From positions 62,001 to 126,000 of the forward strand of contig NZ_LMEP01000023.1 of the NCBI RefSeq assembly GCF_001426405.1: 64,000 nucleotides of DNA, given 5' to 3'. The stretch's first letter is position 1. Each line of letters begins with the position of its first letter. The notes beneath the pieces were generated by a model. It did no database searches, was not told the origin of the DNA, and was given only the letters and a program-made list of their open reading frames with translations. This DNA comes from Streptomyces sp. Root1304 (GTDB taxonomy: Bacteria > Actinomycetota > Actinomycetes > Streptomycetales > Streptomycetaceae). Below are positions 17,977-27,355 of the stretch, piece by piece. A program made the translations under genes and the position numbers.

Positions 17977-20496
17977 GTGTCCCCTGCCACACCCGCCCCG
18001 GAGAGCGGGGGCGCGGCGCTCGAACTCCTCGTCCACGGAGTCGGCGGAGCCACCCCCCAGGACATGCTCGACGACCCCAGGACCGTACGGGTCACCGGCG
18101 ACCGGACCGCCGCCGTGTACCGCCGCGCCGAGGACCTCGACGCCGAGGACCACCCCGAGCGGTACGCGGCCCGCCCGGTCCCGGAGGCGTACTGCTGGTC
18201 CAACCTCACCTCGGGCGACGGCGCCCGCGCCCTGTGGCTGCTGCTCCTGCCCTTCATGGTGGTCAACCTGGCGCACTGGATGCGCCCGCCCGCCCGGCGC
18301 CGCCCGGGACTCGTCCGGCTCTACGGGGTGCTCGTCCGGCTCGTCGCCCTGACCCTCACCGTGCTGCTCACCGCCGCGGCCTGCGAGGTCGCGCTCGATC
18401 TGACGGCCTGGCAGTGCGCGGCCACGACGGGCTGCGCCGACGCGCACTCCTGGCTGGGTTTCCTCTCCGCCGACCGCGGCGGCTGGTGGTCCCTGCCGGG
18501 CCGCCGCCTCGCGCTCGCCGCCCTGGTGCCGACGGCACTGGTCGGCCTGCTCTGGTACCTGTCGAACCGCACGTGGAGCGCGTACGAGGCCCAGCGCCCG
18601 CCCACGGGATACGACGCCCCACTGCCGGACCGGCCGGGGGCCACACCGCCCACCGAGCCTTCCGGAACCGAGCCTTCCGTCACCGGGCCTTCCGGGACCA
18701 CGACTCCGGGGACCACGACTCCCGGACCCCTGCTTCCCGGCGTCCCTTCACCCGGCACCCGGGACTCCGCCGACCAGCCCTCCACCCCACCCCCCTCCGA
18801 TCCCGGCGAACCGCGTCCCGCCCTCGGCCGCCCCGGCTTCTGGTACGGCCGCCGGCTCGTCGCGCGGCTACGGGCCGCGCACACCGCCGCCGGGTTCCTC
18901 ACCGTCGCCGCCGCGCTCGCCACCGCCACCGCCCGGCACGACGCCACGGCCCCGGGCCCCGGTGCCCTCTTCGGATGGGCACTCCAGGCCGCCGTCGCCG
19001 TCCTCGCCGCGGTGGTCCTCCGGGTCGTGTGCCGGCGCGGCCGCAGCGAGCGCCGCCTCGACCTGCGCGTCGAACGGGCCCTGGTCACCTGGCTTCCCGG
19101 CGCCTCGCTCGCCCTCCTGGTGCTCACCGCCCTGTACGCCTGCTGGTCACGGCCCGGCTGGACCTCCACCGGCACCCTCCCCGGCGACGCGATGTTCGGT
19201 GCCCTCACCCTCGCCCAGGGCGGCCTGGTCGTCGCCCTCGGCGTCGTCGCCCTGCTTCTCCAGCGGCCCCGCCGGGACCCCCGCACCGCCCTGCGCGGAC
19301 TCGGCGGCCCCGCCGTCGCGATGCTCGCCTGCGCCCTCGGCGGGGTCATGTCCGGGGGAGTGGCCCAGCGCGTCGCCGACTGGCTCGACGGTCCCGCCAC
19401 CCCCGGCATGGGCGACGCGGGCCCGCGGATAGCGCCGCCCGTGCTGCTCAGCTGGCAGGCGTCCGTGATCCCGGTGCTGCTCCTGCTGCTGCTCGCGCCC
19501 GCCGCCCTCCTCGCCGTACGGACCGTGCTGGCCGGCCGGCGGCTGCGGGCCGCGGTCGAGGCCGACTACCCGGGCGACGAGCGGGACCCCGTCCGTACCG
19601 GACAGATCGCGGACGGACGTGCGCGGGCCTCGCTCACCGACTCCGCGCCGGTCCTCGTCGGTGTGATCTCCGGCGCGACCCTGCTCCTCGGGGCCGGTTC
19701 CGTCGCGGGCGCCTGGACCAGCGGCAACGTCCCCGGGCGGGCCTTCGACGGGGCCCATCCCGCCCTCGCCTCGCTCGCCTCGGCGACCCAGGCCCTCGGC
19801 TCCTGGATGATCGGCTTCGGCTTCCTGCTCTTCGTCACCTGGGGCCGCCGCGCCTACAAGGACGCCTCCGCCCGCCGCACCATCGGCATCCTCTGGGACG
19901 TCGGCACCTTCTGGCCGCGCGCCGCCCACCCCTTCGCCCCGCCCTGCTACGCCGAACGGGCGGTGCCCGACCTCACCTGGCGGATGAGCTCCTGGACCCG
20001 GAGCACCGGCGGCCGGCTCGTCATCTCCGGCCACTCCCAGGGGAGCGTGCTGGCCGCGGCGGCCGTCTGGCAGCTGCGCCCCGACACCCGGCGGCGCGTC
20101 GCGCTCCTCACCTACGGCTCGCCCCTGGAACGCCTCTACGGGCGCTGGTTCCCCGCCTACTTCGGCCCCGAGGCGCTGCGCGGCCTGAACCGTACGGTCC
20201 ACTGCTGGAGCAACCTCTACCGGGCCACCGACCCCATCGGCGGACCCGTCCGCGTCCCTGCCGAGGAGGGCAGGCCGGCGGTCGACGCCGGTGTCCTGCT
20301 CGACCCGGTCGCCTACGGCCGCACCCGCGAACACCCGCTGCCCGAACCGATCCTGGGCCACTCCGACTACCAGGCCGACCCGGCCTTCGCCGACCGGCGC
20401 TCGGCCCTCCTCGACCGGCTGCCGCCCGCCCTGCCACGGCAGCGGGGCGGCAACGAGCCCTCGGATCAGGGGAGTTCGGGAAGATCGTCCGGGTAG
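17977..20496 (+). CDS. Large multi-pass membrane protein with serine-hydrolase motif
   Basis: Protein of 839 residues of unnamed function. The N-terminus contains LELLVHGVGGATPQDML, where HGVGG resembles the oxyanion-hole strand of alpha/beta hydrolases. Many hydrophobic helices follow (about residues 85-130, 180-195, 300-470, 550-630), separated by a Pro/Thr-rich spacer (about 210-285). The C-terminal soluble part carries the nucleophile elbow ISGHSQGSVLAAA and later Asp/His candidates (VLLDPVAYGR, LGHSDY). The split suggests a membrane-embedded or membrane-anchored lipase/esterase-like domain. GTG 17977 has GAGAGGAAG upstream. The last 31 bp overlap the convergent beta-helix/AAA gene. Confidence 0.78.
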   Translation: MSPATPAPESGGAALELLVHGVGGATPQDMLDDPRTVRVTGDRTAAVYRRAEDLDAEDHPERYAARPVPEAYCWSNLTSGDGARALWLLLLPFMVVNLAHWMRPPARRRPGLVRLYGVLVRLVALTLTVLLTAAACEVALDLTAWQCAATTGCADAHSWLGFLSADRGGWWSLPGRRLALAALVPTALVGLLWYLSNRTWSAYEAQRPPTGYDAPLPDRPGATPPTEPSGTEPSVTGPSGTTTPGTTTPGPLLPGVPSPGTRDSADQPSTPPPSDPGEPRPALGRPGFWYGRRLVARLRAAHTAAGFLTVAAALATATARHDATAPGPGALFGWALQAAVAVLAAVVLRVVCRRGRSERRLDLRVERALVTWLPGASLALLVLTALYACWSRPGWTSTGTLPGDAMFGALTLAQGGLVVALGVVALLLQRPRRDPRTALRGLGGPAVAMLACALGGVMSGGVAQRVADWLDGPATPGMGDAGPRIAPPVLLSWQASVIPVLLLLLLAPAALLAVRTVLAGRRLRAAVEADYPGDERDPVRTGQIADGRARASLTDSAPVLVGVISGATLLLGAGSVAGAWTSGNVPGRAFDGAHPALASLASATQALGSWMIGFGFLLFVTWGRRAYKDASARRTIGILWDVGTFWPRAAHPFAPPCYAERAVPDLTWRMSSWTRSTGGRLVISGHSQGSVLAAAAVWQLRPDTRRRVALLTYGSPLERLYGRWFPAYFGPEALRGLNRTVHCWSNLYRATDPIGGPVRVPAEEGRPAVDAGVLLDPVAYGRTREHPLPEPILGHSDYQADPAFADRRSALLDRLPPALPRQRGGNEPSDQGSSGRSSG

Positions 20497-22880
20497 AGCA
20501 GTGTCAGGTCGTCCGTGCTCGGCTCGGCGAGCGCGGCGACCCGGCCCGCGTGCCGCTCCACCATCGACTCGAAGGTCTGCCGGGCGGTGCGCCCGTTGCC
20601 GAACGCCGGGCCCTTCGGCAGCTTCGCGAAGTACACGAGCAGCGCCTCGTCCGTGCCCGCCGCGAGCCGGTACTCGTGTTCGTCGGCTTGCTGGCCCACG
20701 ATCCGCAGCAGCTCGTCCGGCTCGTAGTCCCCGAAGGTGATGGTCCGCGAGAAACGGGAGGCCACACCGGGGTTGACGGTGAGGAAGCGCTCCATCTCGG
20801 CCGTGTAACCCGCGACGATGACCACCACCGCGTCCCGGTGGTCCTCCATCAGCTTCACCAGCGTGTCGATCGCCTCACGGCCGAAGTCCCGGCCCGAGTC
20901 CTCCGGCGACAGGGCGTACGCCTCGTCGACGAACAGCACCCCGCCGCGCGCCCGGTCGAAGGCCTCCTGGGTGCGGATGGCCGTCGAGCCGATGTGCTCG
21001 CCGACCAGGTCCACCCGGGAGACCTCCACCAGATGCCCGCGCTCCAGGACCCCGAGCGAGGCGAGGATCTCGCCGTACAGCCGGGCCACCGTGGTCTTGC
21101 CGGTGCCCGGGTTGCCGGTGAAGACCAGATGGCGGCGGACCGAGGCGGCCTTGAGCCCCGCCTCCTGGCGCCTGCGCCCCACCTCGATCATGTTGGTGAG
21201 GGTGCGCACCTCCAGCTTCACGCTCTCCAGGCCCACCAGGGCGTCCAGTTCCCCGAGCACGTCCTGCGAGGAGCGGGCCGACGGCGCGGGCTCCGGGGCG
21301 ACCGGTGCGGGCACGGCCGGCGCCGGGGTGCGCGGCACGGGCACCGTCCCGAGCATCCCCGCCGACTGGGTGGCCGTGAGGACCGTCCCGCCGTCCGGCA
21401 CGGAGGAGCGGACCGCGCTCTCGTCGCTCGTGCAGTCCTCGGCGCTCGCCCCCTCCTCGGGGAACTCGTAGCCGCCGCGCGCGCAGCGCTCCGTACGGCA
21501 CTTGCGCAGGCTCGTCCGGCAGCCGTCCGTGACGTGGAACCCGTACCCGCCGCTGCCGGTGACCCGGCAGCCGGTGAACGAGCCGCGGCCCTCCGCGGAG
21601 ACGTAGAACCCGGCTTCGGCGGGGGAGGTGACGGTGCACCGGTCGATCGTCGGGTCGGCGCCCTTGGTGACGATGACGCCGGTCTGCACGGAGTCGATCG
21701 TGCAGCCGCCGAGGGTGCCGCCGCTGCCGTGGTCCCGGAACCAGGCGCCCGTGGAGGCCTCCCGGATCCGGCAGTCGTCGAGCTGGGCCGTGGCCCCGTC
21801 GCTCACGGACACCGCCGTGTTCCGCACCTGTGAGAGGTCGCTGTCGACGACGTCGACCCGTGAGCCCCGGTCGAGGACGAACAGCGCGTCCGGTACGTCG
21901 TGCACCCGGCAGGCGTCGAGGACGGCCGTCGCCCCGTCGCTGACCCAGACCGCCGGGTAGTCGCCCGTACTGTCGTGGATCTCGCACTGGTTGGCGTCCA
22001 CCCGGGTCCCCGGGTCCCAGACGGAGAGGCCGTTGCGGCCGAACCGGCGGACGGTCGAGCGGGTCAGCGTCAGGACCGAGCGGGAGCGCAGGTCGACCGC
22101 GTTCTCCGGCACGTCGTGGATGTCGCAGTCGGACAGCGTGAGGACGGCGTCCGTGTCGAGGGTGATGCCGTCCGCCGAGGTGCGGTGCACCGAGGAGTCC
22201 GTGAGGTGGGCGGTGGCCCTGGCCGCGATCTGCAGGCCCGCGCCCTTGATCTCGTACACCTCGCAGCCGACGCCCTCCAGGCCGCTGCCCTCGCCGGTCA
22301 CGGCGATCCCGGCGCCGGACGCGTGGTGGACCCGGCAGCGTTCGAGCCGCGGATGCGCCCCGCCCCGCACCGAGATCCCCGCCTGTCCGGCGGACACCAC
22401 CTCGCACTCCTCGAACACCCCGCCCGCGCCGTCGAGGACGGCGATGCCGACCCCGGCGGGATTGTCGACCGTGCAGCGGCGGACCGTCGGGCGGGCCGAT
22501 CCCCGCACCTCTATCCCGGCGGCCGAGCGGGTCATGATCCGCAGGTCGAGCAGTTCGGGGGTGCCGTCCTCGACGAGCAGCGCGGGCGCGGCGACGTCCT
22601 GCCCCTCGATGTGCAGGTCCCGCACGGTGACGGAGGCGCGCAGTGTCAGCGGGACCCCGTCCGGCGGTGCGATCCGGACCGAGCCGATGCCGCCCTCGGG
22701 GCCGCGCAGCGTGATCGCCCGCCGCACCACGAGGTTCTCCCGGTACGTGCCGGGGGCGACGGTCAGCACGTCCCCGTCCCCGGCGGCCTCGAGGGCCGCG
22801 GCGAGGGAGGGGTACTCACCCGTGCGGCGCCGCCACCGCGATGTGCCGGTGTGCGTCACCTGGACCGTGCCCTGTGCCAT
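20466..22880 (-). CDS. Right-handed beta-helix repeat protein fused to CbbX/EccA-type AAA+ ATPase
   Basis: An 804-residue fusion. Residues about 15-470 form a pectate-lyase-like right-handed beta-helix built from repeated rungs such as GAGGVFEECEVVSAGQAGISV and GDYPAVWVSDGATAVLDACRV. After a Pro/Ala linker comes an AAA+ module (about 500-800) with Walker A GNPGTGKTTVARLY, Walker B GGVLFVDEAYALS, arginine-finger region SRFSRTITF and sensor-2-like NGRTARQTFESMVERH. The AAA part resembles CbbX/SpoVK and the EccA ATPases of type VII secretion. ATG 22880 starts the helix domain. No ESX gene is in the window. Expected to be cytoplasmic because no signal peptide is seen. Confidence 0.85.
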   Translation of the reverse strand: MAQGTVQVTHTGTSRWRRRTGEYPSLAAALEAAGDGDVLTVAPGTYRENLVVRRAITLRGPEGGIGSVRIAPPDGVPLTLRASVTVRDLHIEGQDVAAPALLVEDGTPELLDLRIMTRSAAGIEVRGSARPTVRRCTVDNPAGVGIAVLDGAGGVFEECEVVSAGQAGISVRGGAHPRLERCRVHHASGAGIAVTGEGSGLEGVGCEVYEIKGAGLQIAARATAHLTDSSVHRTSADGITLDTDAVLTLSDCDIHDVPENAVDLRSRSVLTLTRSTVRRFGRNGLSVWDPGTRVDANQCEIHDSTGDYPAVWVSDGATAVLDACRVHDVPDALFVLDRGSRVDVVDSDLSQVRNTAVSVSDGATAQLDDCRIREASTGAWFRDHGSGGTLGGCTIDSVQTGVIVTKGADPTIDRCTVTSPAEAGFYVSAEGRGSFTGCRVTGSGGYGFHVTDGCRTSLRKCRTERCARGGYEFPEEGASAEDCTSDESAVRSSVPDGGTVLTATQSAGMLGTVPVPRTPAPAVPAPVAPEPAPSARSSQDVLGELDALVGLESVKLEVRTLTNMIEVGRRRQEAGLKAASVRRHLVFTGNPGTGKTTVARLYGEILASLGVLERGHLVEVSRVDLVGEHIGSTAIRTQEAFDRARGGVLFVDEAYALSPEDSGRDFGREAIDTLVKLMEDHRDAVVVIVAGYTAEMERFLTVNPGVASRFSRTITFGDYEPDELLRIVGQQADEHEYRLAAGTDEALLVYFAKLPKGPAFGNGRTARQTFESMVERHAGRVAALAEPSTDDLTLLYPDDLPELP

Positions 22881-23191
22881 GGGTGTGTCCTGCCCCCGCC
22901 TCATGCCTCGCCGCTGATCCGATGCCCCACCGTAGCGCGCGCGGGGCCACGGGGTTGACGGGTCACGGACCCGCACCCGTACGGACGGCCGGGCAGGTGA
23001 CGGGCTCGGTCGGGGGCGGTCGCGGGTGGTCGAGGTCGGTCGGGCTCGGTCGCGCTGCGGCCCGGTCCGGACGCGGGGCCCAGGCCGCGAACGACCCGGG
23101 CATTCCGGCCGCGCACGACCCTGGCAGTTCGGCCGTGTCCGGCCGCAGGCGCTCGGGCCCGTCCGGCGGGCGGGCCGGGGGAGACGGTGGC

Positions 23192-23800
23192 TCAGCTGCC
23201 CGTGCCGGTACGGCCCCAGTCCGGGCCCGTCGCGGCCCACGCCCGGTCCAGGCGCGCGTACCGCGTCAGCACGAGCCGGCGTACGGCGAGTCTGCGGACG
23301 GTCTCCACCAGGAGGCCCGCGAGGAGAGCCGCCGTCAGACCGGCGACGACCGCGTGCGCGCGGGCCGCGTCCGCGTTCATCGGCGCGGCCACCGGCCGGC
23401 CGGACCGGTCGGTCCAGAGCGCGAACGTGGTGCCGGGCGCGGAGCGCCGCCGGGCCGTCGACACCGTGCCCGTACGGGTCGAGCCGTCCGGCGCGGTCCA
23501 CTGGGCCACCACCGAGCGGCGCAGCCGGTCCTCCCCGGCCGCCTCGGCGGTTCGCCCTCCGGTCGCGGGCCGGTCGGCGGCCCGGACGACCCGGGCGGTG
23601 GTCGGCACCCGCTGCTCCTGCTGGGTACGGGCGGCACGCTGGAGCGAACCGTTGGCGGAGGCGCCGGCCGCCCACCCGGTCAGCGGCACCAGGACGCAGA
23701 GCAGCGCCGCCGCCACGAAGGCCACCCAGGCCTCGGCGAGATCCGTGGTCCGGCGCAGGGGATTGTGCCGCCAGCGCCAGAGTCCGATGGCAGCGCGCAC
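23192..23800 (-). CDS. Rv1733c-like membrane protein
   Basis: Membrane protein of 202 residues with two transmembrane helices, one near the N-terminus (AWVAFVAAALLCVLVPLTGWAAGASA) and one near the C-terminus (AVVAGLTAALLAGLLVETV), enclosing an extracellular domain with VVAQWTAPDGSTRTGTV and WTDRSGRPVAAP. This layout and the N-terminal WRWRHNPLRR match the actinobacterial family named after M. tuberculosis Rv1733c. GTG 23800 is the only start before the first helix. Function unknown. A 7-bp inverted repeat (CTCGTTG/CAACGAG) lies immediately upstream. Confidence 0.75.
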   Translation of the reverse strand: MRAAIGLWRWRHNPLRRTTDLAEAWVAFVAAALLCVLVPLTGWAAGASANGSLQRAARTQQEQRVPTTARVVRAADRPATGGRTAEAAGEDRLRRSVVAQWTAPDGSTRTGTVSTARRRSAPGTTFALWTDRSGRPVAAPMNADAARAHAVVAGLTAALLAGLLVETVRRLAVRRLVLTRYARLDRAWAATGPDWGRTGTGS

Positions 23801-23938
23801 GCAGGGACCCCCTCGTTGTTCACCGATCCTCCAACGAGTGTGCCCCGGGGAGGGGTTCCCCGCCTGTCGGACGGTGAAGTGTGACGGGGGTCCCTCGGTC
23901 GCTCAACCGCCTCGGTCGCCTCAGCCGCCTCAGTCGCG

Positions 23939-24763
23939 TCAGTCCAGGATCTTGACCTCGTCCCCGACCCGGACCGTGCCGGTGTGCTCGGGGACCAGGT
24001 TCTGGCCGAAGATGACCCGGCCGTCGTTCTTGCGGTGCCGGGCGAGGGTCCGCAACGGCTCCTTGCCGCGCTCGCCGGTCAGCTGGTTCGTCGTGGTGAC
24101 GACACAGCGCCCGCAGGGTCGGGCGACCCGGAAGGTGACCTCGCCGACGGTGAGCCGCGTCCAGCCGTCCTCCGCCCACGGAGGGGTCCCCTCGATCACC
24201 AGGTTCGGCCGGAACCGGTTCATCGGCAGGGGGCCCTCGTCGGCGTGGTCGCCCTGGGCGATGAGGGAGTTGAGGGCGTCGAGCGAGGTGGTGGTGGTGG
24301 CGAGCAGCGGATAGCCGTCCGCGAAGCTCACCGTCTCGCCGGGCAGCGCGTACTCCGGGTCGACGGGCCGCCGGTGCTCGGGCGCGTCCATGTGGACGAA
24401 CCGGAAGTCGCCCTCCAGATACGCCGAGACCCAGGCGGCGGCTTCGGGACCGGCGGGGACCGCCTCCACCGTGTCGTCGAAGATCTCCACCGTGACCGTG
24501 GCGGCGGGCCGCGGCACCTCGACGGTCAGCGGCGCGTGGCCCGGTGCGGACAGGACGACCCCGCCGCCCGGTACGGGTTCCGCCGTGGCCAACGCCATCC
24601 GGGGGTGACGGCGTTGGGTCACGATCCCACCCGCGGCGTCGACGACCGCCCAGCGGCGGTCGTCGGCCAGCCCCCAGGGCTGGACCTCGGCCGCCGTGGG
24701 GGCCAGCGCGCGCATGGCCTTCACCGGGTGGACGTGGACGGAGCGGAGCACAGGAATCGGCAT
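23939..24763 (-). CDS. MOSC domain protein, YcbX-like
   Basis: Molybdenum cofactor sulfurase C-terminal domain protein of 274 residues. The N-terminal MOSC_N beta-barrel begins VLRSVHVHPVKAMR, with WGLADDRRWAVVDAAG; the MOSC domain carries FRPNLVIEGTPPWAEDGW and the conserved cysteine motif RPCGRCVVTTTNQLTGERG. Such proteins bind Moco in N-hydroxylated-compound reduction systems; the C-terminal 2Fe-2S domain of E. coli YcbX is absent. ATG 24763 is chosen; CAGGAT lies 6 bp upstream and may be a leaderless -10. It stands alone. Confidence 0.88.
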   Translation of the reverse strand: MPIPVLRSVHVHPVKAMRALAPTAAEVQPWGLADDRRWAVVDAAGGIVTQRRHPRMALATAEPVPGGGVVLSAPGHAPLTVEVPRPAATVTVEIFDDTVEAVPAGPEAAAWVSAYLEGDFRFVHMDAPEHRRPVDPEYALPGETVSFADGYPLLATTTTSLDALNSLIAQGDHADEGPLPMNRFRPNLVIEGTPPWAEDGWTRLTVGEVTFRVARPCGRCVVTTTNQLTGERGKEPLRTLARHRKNDGRVIFGQNLVPEHTGTVRVGDEVKILD

Positions 24764-24817
24764 ATGGGCATCCTGCCAGCAGCTCCGGACCGGCCACGGT
24801 CCAGGACCCGAATCGGG

Positions 24818-25312
24818 TCAGTAACCCCCGCCCTGGTAGGGGCGGTTGTACGGGTCGTCGTACGGCGCGGGGGCCGGGACCGGCGCCGGAGCGGGCCGGG
24901 GGGCCGCCGGACGCATGGCCTCGTAGCCCGCGGGCGCCGGGCGGGGCTGCTGCGGGTACTGACCGCCCTGGTAGCCGCGCGGGGCCACCTGCTGCTGCGG
25001 GATGTACGGGGCGGGGGCGTGCTGCAGGGGCACGGGTGCCATCTGCGGCGTGGGCTGCGGGTATCCGTAGCCGTTGCCGTAGGAGGGCTGCGGGCTGGGT
25101 GCCGCCGGGAGGGCGGGCAGCGCCGAGGGGAGCGCCGGCAGGTAGGAACCGCTCACGGGGAAGTTGCTGCCGGTGTCGTAGGCGGCGGGCACTCGGATCG
25201 GGGCGATCTGAGGCGTGCCCCGCTCCGCGACCAGGGAGTCGTAGATCGGGGTGTCCGGGAAGGACGGCGCGGTGTGGTAACCGCCTCCATAGGTGGAGCG
25301 GGGGGAGGTCAT
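24818..25312 (-). CDS. DUF6643-like Pro/Tyr/Gln-rich protein
   Basis: A 164-residue low-complexity protein conserved in Streptomyces (DUF6643). The conserved head is SFPDTPIYDSLVAERGTPQIAP, followed by Pro-, Ala-, Tyr- and Gln-rich sequence and the tail YDDPYNRPYQGGGY. No catalytic motif or membrane segment is visible; it may be an intrinsically disordered protein. ATG 25312 follows TAACTT by 7 bp, which suggests a leaderless mRNA, though a hairpin further upstream could be in a longer leader. Function unknown. Confidence 0.75.
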   Translation of the reverse strand: MTSPRSTYGGGYHTAPSFPDTPIYDSLVAERGTPQIAPIRVPAAYDTGSNFPVSGSYLPALPSALPALPAAPSPQPSYGNGYGYPQPTPQMAPVPLQHAPAPYIPQQQVAPRGYQGGQYPQQPRPAPAGYEAMRPAAPRPAPAPVPAPAPYDDPYNRPYQGGGY

Positions 25313-25327
25313 GGCACATAAGTTAAG

Positions 25328-25363
25328 CCCACGATGTGCTGGTTGGGGAGCCCCCATCGTGGG
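25328..25363 (-). promoter_or_regulatory. Inverted repeat upstream of the DUF6643 gene
   Basis: CCCACGATG and CATCGTGGG form a perfect 9-bp inverted repeat separated by 18 bases, 16 bp upstream of the start codon. It could be a leader hairpin or a split operator. Upstream of it the minus strand has AT-richer boxes (GGATAACC, GTAAAAC) unlike the surrounding sequence. The remaining bases to 25938 contain no gene that I recognise. Confidence 0.4.
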
Positions 25364-25746
25364 GTTATCCGTTTTACGCTGGTTTTCCAGGCCTGACCTG
25401 CCAAAACATTGATAAAGGCCGCGTTAATGGGGGGAGGTCCGGCGGCGCTCGTCGATTAACGAGAAGTGTCGGTTCGACTACGAGGGGCGACGCGGTGCGG
25501 CTCTCACCCCGGACGACAGTTTCGATTCCGAACGCACTGTGACATGGAAGATCGCCGGCAATCCGGCCCGCCTCTTCAACCGGAACAACATCACGGCGTT
25601 CGGATAGGGCGGGGCAGTGGCCCGGCTCCTTCAAATGTGGCCGGTGCGTACGTGAATAGCGCGCGGCCGAAGCGGGATACACGTCGTGCCACAACGGCAG
25701 GACGGCGCGGACTCTCGGTTTGCCGGGCCGCGTGAGGGGGATTGTC

Positions 25747-25771
25747 GGAACCGGCGGTGGGCGGGGCCGTC
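25747..25771 (+). promoter_or_regulatory. Candidate ECF-type promoter upstream of photolyase
   Basis: GGAAC (25747-25751) and CGTC (25768-25771) are separated by 16 bp, the consensus layout for many ECF sigma promoters in Streptomyces. It lies 168 bp before the photolyase start. Such short motifs occur by chance in this GC content, so the call is tentative. Confidence 0.25.
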
Positions 25772-25938
25772 GTCCGGGCGGTCACAGGTGGCCGACGGGC
25801 GGTCGGTTGTTCCCGGGCCCGGCCGGTGGAGGCACACCGCATGCATCCGCGGCGCGAGGTCCCGGGGAACCCCTGACAGCGAGAACCAGTTTCCCGGCGC
25901 GGCGCGCTCGCGACCGGTGGCCGATCAGGGAAGGCGCC

Positions 25939-27312
25939 ATGACCCTCTCCGTCGTTCTGTACACCTCCGACCTCAGGGTCCACGACCATCCGCCCCTCAG
26001 GGCGGCGCTCGAAGGGGCGCAGGAGGTGCTTCCGCTGTTCGTCCGGGACCCTGCCGTGGACCGCGCGGGGTTCGCGGCCCCCAACCGGCTGGCCTTCCTC
26101 GCCGACTGTCTCGCGGACCTGGACCGGGGGCTGCGTGACCGAGGCGGCCGCCTCGTGGTGCGGGAGGGCGACACCGTGTCCGAGGTGCGGACCCTGGTCC
26201 GGCGGACCGGGGCCGACGAGGTGCACATGGCCGCCGGCGTGACGGCGTTCGCCAGGGCACGGGAGGCGCGACTGCGCCGTGCGCTGGAGGCCGACGGCTG
26301 CCGGCTGTACGTGCACGACGGCGTCGTCACCGTCGTTCCACCCGGCGAGGTCCTTCCGTACGGATCGGATCACTACGCCGTGTTCACTCCCTATTACAAG
26401 CGCTGGACCGCCGAGCCGCTCCGGGCGCCGCTCGCCGCCCCCGGATCGCTGCGCGTCCCCTCGGATGTGCGGTCCGAGCGCCTTCCCTCGCGTAGCGATG
26501 TCGCCGATGTGTCGCCCGCCCTCGCCAGGGGTGGGGAGAGCGTGGGGCGCGAGCTGCTCGATTCGTGGCTGGCGGCTCGGGTCGACACCTACCAGGACCG
26601 TCACGACGACCTGGCGGGCGACGTCACGTCCCGGCTCTCGCCCTATCTCCACTTCGGTGCCGTCTCCGCGACCGAGGCGGTGTTCAGGGCGGTACGGCGG
26701 GGCGGTGCGGGCGCGGAAGCCTTCGTACGGCAGGTGTGCTGGCGCGACTTCCACCATCAGGTCCTGGCCGCGCGGCCCGAGGCCTCGGGCGCCGACTACC
26801 GTCCGCGTCACGACCGTTGGAGGCGGGGAGCCGACGCCGAGGCGGACCTCGCCGCCTGGCGGGAGGGCCGGACCGGCTATCCCGTCGTCGACGCCGCCAT
26901 GCGGCAACTGATCCACGAGGGGTGGATGCACAACCGCGGCAGGCTGATCACCGCCTCCTTCCTGGTGAAGACGCTCTACATCGACTGGAGGGAGGGGGCG
27001 CGTCACTTCCTGTCCCTGCTGGTGGACGGTGACGTCGCGAACAACCAGCTCAACTGGCAGTGGGTGGCGGGCACGGGCACGGACTCCAGGCCGCAGCGCG
27101 TCCTCAACCCGGTGCGGCAGGCCGGGCGGTACGACCCCGACGGCAGCTACGTCCGCCGCTGGGTTCCGGAACTCGCGGGCCTCGACGGGCCGGCCGTCCA
27201 CGAGCCCTGGCGGCTCACCGGACTCGACCGGGCGTCCTTCGACTATCCGGACCCGGTGGTCGAGCTCTCCGACGCCCTGGCGCGCTTCCGGCAGGCCCGC
27301 GGCACGTCCTGA
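25939..27312 (+). CDS. phrB: Deoxyribodipyrimidine photolyase, class I
   Basis: Repairs cyclobutane pyrimidine dimers using blue light and FADH. The 457-residue protein has the N-terminal antenna domain (SVVLYTSDLRVHDHPPLRAAL) and the C-terminal FAD domain. Typical motifs are present: WCRRDFHHQ-like QVCWRDFHHQVLAA, YPVVDAAMRQLIHEGWMHNRGRL and WRAGARHFLSLLVDGDVANNQLNWQWVAGTGTD in slightly altered form. ATG 25939 has a GGGAAGG ribosome site and begins the conserved strand; upstream in-frame starts lie in non-conserved sequence. It is 128 bp upstream of the ECF sigma gene and part of the light-response locus. Confidence 0.93.
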   Translation: MTLSVVLYTSDLRVHDHPPLRAALEGAQEVLPLFVRDPAVDRAGFAAPNRLAFLADCLADLDRGLRDRGGRLVVREGDTVSEVRTLVRRTGADEVHMAAGVTAFARAREARLRRALEADGCRLYVHDGVVTVVPPGEVLPYGSDHYAVFTPYYKRWTAEPLRAPLAAPGSLRVPSDVRSERLPSRSDVADVSPALARGGESVGRELLDSWLAARVDTYQDRHDDLAGDVTSRLSPYLHFGAVSATEAVFRAVRRGGAGAEAFVRQVCWRDFHHQVLAARPEASGADYRPRHDRWRRGADAEADLAAWREGRTGYPVVDAAMRQLIHEGWMHNRGRLITASFLVKTLYIDWREGARHFLSLLVDGDVANNQLNWQWVAGTGTDSRPQRVLNPVRQAGRYDPDGSYVRRWVPELAGLDGPAVHEPWRLTGLDRASFDYPDPVVELSDALARFRQARGTS

Positions 27313-27355
27313 CCGGTCTCCCCGTGGGGGAGCCAGGAGGTACGGCGCCGATTTC

